Of a DNA stretch of 5,258 bases, positions 1 through 5,082 are shown in pieces; the first letter of the stretch is position 1, and each line of letters opens with the position of its first letter. Below the pieces are notes generated by a model. It saw only the letters and a program-made list of their open reading frames with translations, was not told where the DNA came from and did no database searches. The position numbers and the translations under genes are program-made. This stretch comes from Candidatus Methanomethylophilaceae archaeon (GTDB lineage Archaea > Thermoplasmatota > Thermoplasmata > Methanomassiliicoccales > Methanomethylophilaceae): positions 1 through 5,258 of the forward strand of contig JAFVET010000130.1 in NCBI GenBank assembly GCA_017475875.1, read 5' to 3'.

Positions 1-582
1 GATTAGGAACTGCTCCGGCAGTTCGGAGTAGCGTTCGGATGCCGCATCCTCTTTGAACCTGCCTCTCATCCAGCACGGTTCGGTGGTACGTCTGCCGACC
101 CCGTCCTTGAACATCACCGTCGGATGGTTGTGGGCCATGACCAGTGTCTTGCAGGCCATTACGTCGTTGGACGGCCACATATGCCCGTGGACGAACCCCA
201 CCTCTCTGATTTTCATTCCCGTCGCCGGATGTAGTTTTACCCTGGATGGGACGAACTCCTCGATGTTCGTGTCATGGTTGCCTCTGACAAGGTCTATCGA
301 ATCGAACGTTTCGAACAGGGTCTCGAAGAAATCCGGGATTTCGCGGTACTCTTGGCGGTTGGAACCAGGTACGGAATCTTTGACGTCCCCGAGCACGATG
401 AGTTTGGACGCCCCCGTTTCCGCGGCATCGCGGAGGTCTTTGATCATGTCGTCAGTATGTGACACCAGATGGAAGCCCTTGGAACGCAGGTGGGATTCGA
501 CACCGATGTGGAGGTCGCCCACGACGAGGTATTCGTCTGCACTGAGGATGGGTTGGCCGTAGATGGGCTGAAGGTCCATCAT
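1..582 (-). CDS. Archaeal SbcD/Mre11-related metallophosphoesterase, 3'-truncated by window edge
   Basis: Calcineurin-like metallophosphoesterase of the small archaeal SbcD/Mre11-related type; 194 residues are visible and the C-terminus lies beyond base 1. The translation shows the two-metal signature in order: GDLHIG at residues 22-27, GD at 65-66 (in LGDVKD), GNHD at 101-104, HGH at 132-134 and a later AHNHP at 150-154. Those Asp, Asn and His residues are the expected metal ligands, so phosphoesterase or nuclease chemistry is likely, but the substrate is unknown. Two consecutive in-frame ATGs open the gene (582 and 579). The first gives an ATGA overlap with the nnr stop and was chosen; the second would overlap by one base. 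A weak GGAG (594-597) lies 11 nt upstream, so translation is probably coupled to nnr. From memory the family is about 220-240 residues, so roughly 30-45 are missing. No membrane segment or ATPase domain is visible. Family call firm, biological role open. Confidence 0.9.
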   Translation of the reverse strand, partial: MMDLQPIYGQPILSADEYLVVGDLHIGVESHLRSKGFHLVSHTDDMIKDLRDAAETGASKLIVLGDVKDSVPGSNRQEYREIPDFFETLFETFDSIDLVRGNHDTNIEEFVPSRVKLHPATGMKIREVGFVHGHMWPSNDVMACKTLVMAHNHPTVMFKDGVGRRTTEPCWMRGRFKEDAASERYSELPEQFLI

Positions 583-1961
583 GATTTCAGGTTCTCCGCC
601 AGAACGCGGGGTATGCGGTCTATCACATCGGTGGCCATCAAACCATAAGACATGTCTTCGAACGCCTTCTCACCAGCTTTTCCGCACATGTAAGAGCCGA
701 GACAACAGGCATCGAAGGATGACATTCCCTTGCTCATCAGCCCGGCCACACAGCCAGCTAGTACATCACCCGTCCCTGCACTGGTCATAGCGGGTGTCCC
801 GGTCTTGTTGAGGCGTGTCCTCTTTCCGTCGGTTATGACGTCTTCCGGACCCTTGAGTAGTATGGTACCGCCGATTTTGGCCGCCGTGTCTTGAACGGAC
901 TTCCCATCCGAGATGGATGAAAACTCTCTGTGGTGTGGTGTTACAGCGAAATCACTAACGGAAGTGACGGTTCCTAAGCACCGGATCGCATCCGCATCTA
1001 TGACCATCGGTCTGTCGCAGCCTGCGATGACGGCTTTCACCGCATCGATCGTCCTCGAAGATGACCCGAGTCCTGGTCCGATGAGCACGCAGTCGTAGTT
1101 TTCCGATTCCTTTAGGAGCATTTCGACCGATTCCGGACCTATCTCATTCCCGGGAGTGGGCGTAACCATCAGGACCGGACTGAACATGGATGCTATCGTA
1201 CTCGAAGACGTCGGGGTGAACAGCCTCACGTAGTCCGCTCCGGTGCGCATGGCGGACAACGAACTCATGACTGGGGCCCCGTAGTACGGCCCTCCTCCGA
1301 TCACCATCAGTTTGCCGTTCTGACCCTTGTGACTCCCCCTATTCGGAATGGGATAACGGAGGAAGTCGCCAGGCCCCACGATGGTCGAGGCTTCGTCAGG
1401 TATCCCGATGTCGGCCACCAGTATCTTTCCACTGTTGGAACCGTCCATTCCTTCTTTCACATCATGGAAGGTCACGGTCAAGTCCGGTACTACAGCGATG
1501 TCCGAACCGAGTCCCGACGGTACATCCACGGACACGATCTTGAGTCCCGACGAATTGATTTCGTCGATGCATGACCTGTACGGTTCCTTCACAGTACCGG
1601 AGGCTCCGGTTCCAAGCACGCAGTCGACAATGACGTCATAACCTTCCGTGGAATGCGTGCCGTATATCTCGATCGGACACTCTAGCACGGAGTACCTCTC
1701 GCGGGAGATGTCGGAACGTATGGACGACGCCTTCTTCAAGAGGATGACCTTGGCTCTGTCCGGGTCGATCCTGAGGGCGGCCGCGAAGCCATCGCCACCG
1801 TTGTTGCCCGTCCCACAGAAGAATGCGAACTTGGATTCCGGAAACTCGCTCAGAAGTGCATCGGCCAGTGCCTTTCCGGCATTGTCCATGAGCTGGGAGA
1901 CGGGGATGCCGAGGGATTCGCTGTTACCGTCCAAAACCCTCGAATCGATTATGCTTATCAT
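579..1961 (-). CDS. nnr: Bifunctional NAD(P)H-hydrate epimerase / ADP- or ATP-dependent NAD(P)H-hydrate dehydratase
   Basis: Cytosolic metabolite-repair enzyme of 460 residues that converts damaged hydrated NADH or NADPH back to the active cofactor. The N-terminal half is the epimerase (YjeF_N, about 1-205): the glycine-rich CGTGNNGGDGF at 49-59, the presumed catalytic Asp113 in VDCVLGTG, and VDVPSGL at 145-151. The C-terminal half is the ribokinase-fold dehydratase (about 208-460): GSHKGQNGKLMVIGG at 209-223, IGPGLG at 294-299, DADA at 322-325, KGPEDVITDG at 370-379, and SAGTGDVLAG at 394-403 with the presumed catalytic Asp399. Both active sites look intact. One oddity is TPHHREF at 341-347, where the family usually has a TPHxGE pattern; the following loop before the LLKG strand also looks about ten residues shorter than usual. 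The ATG at 1961 begins one base after the SRP19 stop (TGACATG) with no clear Shine-Dalgarno, suggesting translational coupling. The gene ends in TGA, overlapping the phosphoesterase start. Confidence 0.96.
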   Translation of the reverse strand: MISIIDSRVLDGNSESLGIPVSQLMDNAGKALADALLSEFPESKFAFFCGTGNNGGDGFAAALRIDPDRAKVILLKKASSIRSDISRERYSVLECPIEIYGTHSTEGYDVIVDCVLGTGASGTVKEPYRSCIDEINSSGLKIVSVDVPSGLGSDIAVVPDLTVTFHDVKEGMDGSNSGKILVADIGIPDEASTIVGPGDFLRYPIPNRGSHKGQNGKLMVIGGGPYYGAPVMSSLSAMRTGADYVRLFTPTSSSTIASMFSPVLMVTPTPGNEIGPESVEMLLKESENYDCVLIGPGLGSSSRTIDAVKAVIAGCDRPMVIDADAIRCLGTVTSVSDFAVTPHHREFSSISDGKSVQDTAAKIGGTILLKGPEDVITDGKRTRLNKTGTPAMTSAGTGDVLAGCVAGLMSKGMSSFDACCLGSYMCGKAGEKAFEDMSYGLMATDVIDRIPRVLAENLKS

Positions 1962-1962
1962 G

Positions 1963-2259
1963 TCATTTGGCCTGGTTCTTCACCAGGATCTCACCGAGCT
2001 TCGGGAGGAGTTCCGTCTTGGAGATCTTCCCCTTCTCGACCTTCAGGCAACCGTGGTTGGACCTCGGGGCTTTGGGATAGCTCATGTCTTCGCGGATCTC
2101 GTATTCGAGATCGAGGATCATGGCGCCCTTGGCCAGAATGTCAAGGTTCGGGTTGCGCACGCAGAGCGTCTTCGGGAGCCTGCGACCTTCCGCCCTGGTC
2201 CTTTCGATATCGAAGTATTCGGGCCAAACGGTGATCGCGACGTCCGCATCATAGGTCAT
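1963..2259 (-). CDS. srp19: Signal recognition particle subunit SRP19
   Basis: Small RNA-binding subunit of the archaeal signal recognition particle, 98 residues, a normal size for archaeal SRP19. It binds the tips of helices 6 and 8 of SRP (7S) RNA and promotes loading of SRP54 for co-translational targeting to the membrane. Hallmarks seen: WPEYFD at 12-17, the basic RAEGRRLPK at 22-30 that contacts RNA, and the YPKAPRSNHGCLKV segment at 61-74, followed by a lysine-rich tail. The frame is open upstream to an ATG at 2367, but that adds 36 cysteine- and histidine-rich residues unlike the family and crosses a TATA box. The start at 2259 gives the expected N-terminus and lies about 26 nt from the TATA box, so the mRNA is probably leaderless. 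First gene of a unit with nnr and the phosphoesterase. The SRP RNA gene is not in the window. Confidence 0.93.
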   Translation of the reverse strand: MTYDADVAITVWPEYFDIERTRAEGRRLPKTLCVRNPNLDILAKGAMILDLEYEIREDMSYPKAPRSNHGCLKVEKGKISKTELLPKLGEILVKNQAK

Positions 2260-2280
2260 GTCCGTCGGTACGGTTGAGCA

Positions 2281-2290
2281 CGTATAAAGC
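2281..2290 (-). promoter_or_regulatory. TATA box of the srp19-nnr-phosphoesterase unit
   Basis: On the minus strand this reads GCTTTATACG, with TTTATA at 2283-2288. Its centre is about 26 nt upstream of the SRP19 ATG (2259), the usual archaeal TATA-to-transcription-start distance, so transcription should start at or within a base or two of the ATG, giving a leaderless mRNA. Only CTCAACCGTACCGACGGAC separates box and ATG, with no Shine-Dalgarno in it. Predicted from sequence only. Confidence 0.7.
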
Positions 2291-2379
2291 ATTTGACCGC
2301 ATGTGTCCAGGTGGTTGCAGGGATCGGATTGTGTACAGACCGAATGGCAGCTACGTCGTGTTTTCATTGCATCGTTGCA

Positions 2380-2634
2380 TCAGGACCGGTCATGAGCCGA
2401 TCTGTTCAGGACCTTTTCCAATCTCGACCGTACTGACGAGCTGAACGATTCCAGATCCACCTGGTGGCCGAATATCAGCGCCTTGTCGGGATCTTCTTGG
2501 ACGTCTGCGAATACCAGTACCTCCGCCCAAACCCCGTCGTAACCGTAGATCGCCAGGTATTGCCCGTCACGGACAATTTCCTGGATACGGAATACGGTCT
2601 GCGGATTGAGATGGACGTCCACCACGGGACGTAT
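2380..2634 (-). other. Segment downstream of the amber codon: C-terminal half of the soluble domain, or a separate 81-residue ORF
   Basis: These 84 codons plus TGA continue the frame of the 246-residue membrane protein. If the TAG is a true stop, the only early initiators are tandem GTGs at 2625 and 2622, 9 nt after the stop, giving an 81- or 80-residue cytosolic protein of unknown function. No purine-rich ribosome binding site lies in the 20 nt before them, and the GTGs fall in the loop and stem of a small hairpin. The peptide contains RDGQYLAIYGYDGVWAEVLV, which resembles a segment of the neighbouring paralogue. That supports its being the missing end of the soluble domain rather than an independent protein. 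It has no membrane helix and ends in a probable amphipathic helix (SSSVRSRLEKVLN). Confidence 0.55.
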
Positions 2635-3375
2635 CTACAGGTATGCAGCATCCCAGTCGCTTCCCTGCTTCACGGATATGTCCCCGTCTACGCCCCTGGT
2701 ACACCTGAGCGGGACCGTCTTATCCGTAGATTCCTTGAAGGCGGAGACCAACGTGTCCGCATCCTCCTCGAGGACGTACAGGTCGCTCCTGCTCAGGAAC
2801 TTCTGGCTGAGGATGGTCATGTTGCGCTTGATCATGCTAAGTTGCGACATCGATTCGGAGTAGTCCTCTGTAATCAGGATGTGAACCGATGCCACAAGGA
2901 ACAGGATCGCGAACTGGGTCCGGAACGTCATCAGGCTGTTGACTATGCTCTTTCCGGGTTCGAGGCCCGACAGGATGAGGACGATCGCGATAATGCCGAT
3001 TCCGTCGGCTATCAGTTTGATCCGGATGGCGTTGTATCCGTTCCCCGCCCACAGGCTTATGCCCGGTATGAGGAAAACCATCCCCATTATGAACGCCATG
3101 ACTGGAAAGATCACAGAATCCGCATGGATCGCCAGATAGATCGACATGACCAGTACGGATATCCCTATCGTCATGGAGAGGATCCCCATGACGGATCTCA
3201 TTTCCGAGAATCTGTTGCGGTACATGAAAAACGCACCGACGGCCACGACAGCGATGTTCAGTGCAACCAACATATCGAATACGCCGTCGTTCATCGTCAA
3301 CAGCGTTATCAGCAGCTCGGCTATCGCCAGAAATACTATAGAAACCCAGATCCTCTTGAATCTGTCGATCTTCAT
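2380..3375 (-). CDS. Six-helix membrane protein with C-terminal soluble domain; in-frame UAG probably read through (candidate pyrrolysine protein)
   Basis: I do not recognise the family. Read to the TAG at 2635-2637 it is 246 residues; reading through the TAG gives 331. The first part has about six hydrophobic segments (roughly residues 9-28, 33-52, 62-82, 87-109, 117-137, 154-169), then a soluble region begins. Residue 247 is the amber codon, followed in the same frame by IRP and 81 further residues to a TGA at 2380. The start at 3375 has a strong Shine-Dalgarno (GGGAGG, 3383-3388) and overlaps the upstream stop as ATGA; the frame is open further upstream only as a shadow of the neighbour. 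Read through, it matches the 337-residue neighbour in length, helix layout and a shared C-terminal pattern (an aromatic segment, then YG-x-DG, then an Asp about ten residues on). Alternative reading: two genes, 2635-3375 (246 aa) and 2380-2625 (81 aa, GTG start, no Shine-Dalgarno). Coding status is firm; read-through is inferred. Confidence 0.72.
2635..2637 (-). other. In-frame amber (UAG) codon, candidate pyrrolysine recoding site
   Basis: The minus strand reads CTG TAG ATA CGT CCC GTG GTG GAC. The TAG falls inside the soluble domain of the membrane protein, and the frame then stays open for 84 codons with coding-like composition. All five other complete gene ends in the window use TGA (nnr, srp19, the 337-residue gene, rps8e, and the end of this frame), so TAG is the exception. 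In Methanomassiliicoccales UAG is decoded as pyrrolysine by PylRS and tRNA-Pyl; whether this organism has them cannot be seen here. Confidence 0.6.
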
Positions 3376-4385
3376 TCGATCGCCTCCCTGCTGTGCGGGT
3401 GGACGCCAAGGCTGCCGTCCCTCTCGGGAGGTCTGATTCTGAAGGTGATGGCGAGTCTGCCCTTGCAATCCACCTTGACCTGGGAATCGGTGGCTTCGAT
3501 CCCGTTGACCTCGAAGAAGGTGTCGCCTATGCGGGACCCGCCCTGGTGGTCGGACATGCTCATGTACACGGGACCGTCGGGCCCATACCATCTCTGCATC
3601 GTGCAGTATCCCGTACGGGGGTTGTCTTTGAACTGGAATATGAACTCCGAGTGGACCGGCCCTTCCGACCTCCCGGCAAGAGACTCCGTTTCAAGGGTGC
3701 CGTCGAAGAAGGAGGACATCCGCTCCGCATCGGAGGGACTGACGCTCAGGTCGAGTCCGACCCCGTGCGACAGGTTGGATCCGGCGGAGACACGGTTGAA
3801 GGTCGGCAGGTCCATGGTCTTCCCGACACGCTCCGACCAGGCCAAGGCGAGATACGAAACGTACATGGCCACTTCCGCGACTTCGGCTTTGTCCGAATCC
3901 AATAGGGACCAGATGCTGTCGAAGCCGAGGAACGATGTGGCCACCTCCATGATGATGACCATCGTGAACAACAACGTACTCATGATGATGAACATCGTGC
4001 TTCTGGAATTCCTGCTGAGGAACCGGTATCCCGAATACATCAGGTTGAGCGCCATGAGGGTCAGGACCACTCCGGCCATGTACACGAACGTGTTCTCACT
4101 CATCGTCATGGGGAGGAACCCGACGAACCTCGAGAATCCTATCGCGATCGCGTACATCCCCACCGCGAACAGGATGCTGTGGTGTCTGTCGAGGAGGATC
4201 AGCGTTGCGCACAGAAACGGTACGGCATAGGTCGCAATGGAATATATCAGTCCTGACTCTTCGTAGCCCTCGATCATCCTGAAAAGGCAGTACAGAATCA
4301 TCGCTATCGCTATGATGACGGTAAGGGCCACGAGACCCTTGTCGAATCCGTTCCTTACGGTGCGACGCACATCCTCTCTTTGCAT
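3372..4385 (-). CDS. Multi-pass membrane protein with C-terminal soluble domain, family not recognised
   Basis: A 337-residue protein of unknown function. Hydrophobic segments lie at roughly 17-36, 46-65, 70-91, 100-120 and 130-152, with a weaker sixth at 168-184. A soluble domain of about 150 residues follows, rich in aromatic and charged residues, with WYGPDGPVYMSMSD near 266-279. No catalytic motif, metal site or transporter signature is evident; a membrane sensor or anchor is possible but unsupported. The frame is open upstream to an ATG at 4571, but that 62-residue stretch is low quality and spans the promoter. ATG 4385 lies about 27 nt from a TATA box, so it was chosen. A GTG at 4386-4388 directly before it is an alternative leaderless start. 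The stop overlaps the next gene as ATGA, and the two proteins look paralogous, so they probably act together. Confidence 0.87.
   Translation of the reverse strand: MQREDVRRTVRNGFDKGLVALTVIIAIAMILYCLFRMIEGYEESGLIYSIATYAVPFLCATLILLDRHHSILFAVGMYAIAIGFSRFVGFLPMTMSENTFVYMAGVVLTLMALNLMYSGYRFLSRNSRSTMFIIMSTLLFTMVIIMEVATSFLGFDSIWSLLDSDKAEVAEVAMYVSYLALAWSERVGKTMDLPTFNRVSAGSNLSHGVGLDLSVSPSDAERMSSFFDGTLETESLAGRSEGPVHSEFIFQFKDNPRTGYCTMQRWYGPDGPVYMSMSDHQGGSRIGDTFFEVNGIEATDSQVKVDCKGRLAITFRIRPPERDGSLGVHPHSREAIE
3383..3388 (-). promoter_or_regulatory. Strong Shine-Dalgarno (GGGAGG) fixing the start of the second membrane protein
   Basis: On the minus strand GGGAGG precedes ATG 3375 with a 7-nt spacer (CGATCGA). 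It lies inside the 3' end of the 337-residue gene and selects this ATG over the open frame further upstream. Unit-leading genes here lack such a site, while this internal gene has one, as expected where leaderless and Shine-Dalgarno initiation coexist. Confidence 0.75.
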
Positions 4386-4407
4386 CACTCTGTAATCTGG
4401 AGGCGTG

Positions 4408-4420
4408 GATAAAATATTTC
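4408..4420 (-). promoter_or_regulatory. TATA box of the two-gene membrane protein unit
   Basis: The minus strand reads GAAATATTTTATC, preceded by a purine-containing stretch (CCGAAA) that could serve as the TFB recognition element. Centred near 4412, it lies about 27 nt from ATG 4385 and about 25 nt from the adjacent GTG 4388, so a leaderless or nearly leaderless transcript is expected. It is the most A/T-rich stretch in the gap between rps8e and the 337-residue gene. Confidence 0.65.
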
Positions 4421-4545
4421 GGCGCCAACCGATAGGGTGGCTCGCATTTGGAGAAGAGTCAGCGATGCTACTGAGTATGCTATTCTTCTCGGAAAATGGA
4501 GCAGTCTCGATAAAAACAAGGAAGAGGTTCGTTGAATGATGATGG

Positions 4546-4565
4546 GGTCGGGGTGGTCCCCGACC
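4546..4565 (-). terminator. Perfect 8-bp hairpin after rps8e, with a U-rich tract downstream
   Basis: Thirteen bases after the rps8e TGA the minus strand carries GGTCGGGG-ACCA-CCCCGACC, an 8-bp GC-rich stem with a 4-nt loop. About 30 nt further on is TTGTTTTTAT (about 4510-4519). Archaeal termination depends mainly on U-tracts, so the T-run is the likely end and the hairpin may protect the rps8e 3' end. Nothing else is evident in the 193-bp gap except the downstream promoter. Confidence 0.5.
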
Positions 4566-4578
4566 ACACAATGGTCAC

Positions 4579-4956
4579 TCAAAGAAGGACGGCGTTGATG
4601 GCCCCGACCTCTCCAGGCCTCGAGGTCACTATAGCGTCCCCGAGCTCCGAGGTGAATGTGTCTCCCTTGTTGATGATGTTACGCTGGACGTAGTTGGGGT
4701 CTGCCGGGTTGGATTTGACGTTGAGGATCTTGGTCTTGACGACCTTGTTGGTCTTCTTGTCGACGACGTTAGCGAACTCGGCGCTGAGCATCCCAATCTT
4801 CACGTTGCCACCGGCTCCGCGATACTCTTTGAGGGTCTGCCCGCCTATCCTGGTATACAGCTTTTCCCTTCCGATCTCGAATTTTCTCTTGCCCTGGCTG
4901 GCTACAAGCCTGCCACCGGTGGATTTTCTCTTGGATTTACCCTGCCAAAGTGCCAT
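4579..4956 (-). CDS. rps8e: 30S ribosomal protein S8e
   Basis: Archaeal/eukaryotic-type small-subunit ribosomal protein, 125 residues, the usual archaeal length. Family features seen: the basic N-terminus MALWQGKSKRKSTGGR (1-16), the central TLKEYRGAGGNVK segment, the NYVQRNIINKGD segment, and the C-terminal TSRPGEVGAINAVLL. It binds 16S rRNA in the body of the small subunit. An in-frame ATG at 4977 would add seven residues that the family lacks; MALWQGK is the standard start. No Shine-Dalgarno precedes ATG 4956. The TATA box centred at 4987 predicts a leader of only about five bases, fitting leaderless-type initiation. Flanked by its own promoter and a hairpin, so probably monocistronic. Ends in TGA. 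Confidence 0.97.
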   Translation of the reverse strand: MALWQGKSKRKSTGGRLVASQGKRKFEIGREKLYTRIGGQTLKEYRGAGGNVKIGMLSAEFANVVDKKTNKVVKTKILNVKSNPADPNYVQRNIINKGDTFTSELGDAIVTSRPGEVGAINAVLL

Positions 4957-4982
4957 TGTAATCAATCGTGCAAACATGGATT

Positions 4983-4991
4983 GATATATAA
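4983..4991 (-). promoter_or_regulatory. TATA box of rps8e
   Basis: The minus strand reads TTATATATC, a near-consensus archaeal TATA box and the clearest in the window. Its centre at 4987 lies about 31 nt from ATG 4956, predicting transcription start near 4961 and a leader of about five bases. Confidence 0.72.
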
Positions 4992-5032
4992 GGCTTATCT
5001 ACGCTGTACTAAGCGGACAGTCCTTGGGAAAC

Positions 5033-5065
5033 CGTTTCGGTACACTTCCGCCATCGTCCGAAACG
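5033..5065. repeat. Inverted repeat between the right-edge gene and rps8e
   Basis: CGTTTCGG at 5033-5040 and its exact complement CCGAAACG at 5058-5065 flank a 17-nt spacer. The repeat begins 17 nt past the stop of the right-edge gene, so on the minus strand it could form a 3'-end hairpin. There is no good U-tract after it. It could also be an operator upstream of the rps8e promoter, about 40 bp from the TATA box. Confidence 0.4.
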
Positions 5066-5082
5066 AACATTTTCCCTCCCGA

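Noticed and set aside
53..562. 169-codon plus-strand open frame
   Set aside because: Antisense to the metallophosphoesterase, whose minus-strand translation carries the complete metal-binding signature.
1648..2277. 209-codon plus-strand open frame
   Set aside because: Antisense to nnr and all of srp19, both identified from strong motifs; its translation resembles no protein family.
2260..2367. 36-residue N-terminal extension of SRP19
   Set aside because: Cysteine- and histidine-rich, absent from the family, and it would place the TATA box inside the coding region.
2464..4230. 588-codon open frame on the plus strand
   Set aside because: It is antisense to both membrane protein genes and crosses their junction. 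The predicted protein is rich in His, Asp and Arg without any domain, and long antisense frames are expected opposite GC-rich third positions.
4386..4571. 62-residue N-terminal extension of the 337-residue membrane protein
   Set aside because: It spans the TATA box and the rps8e 3' hairpin region, and the sequence is not protein-like.
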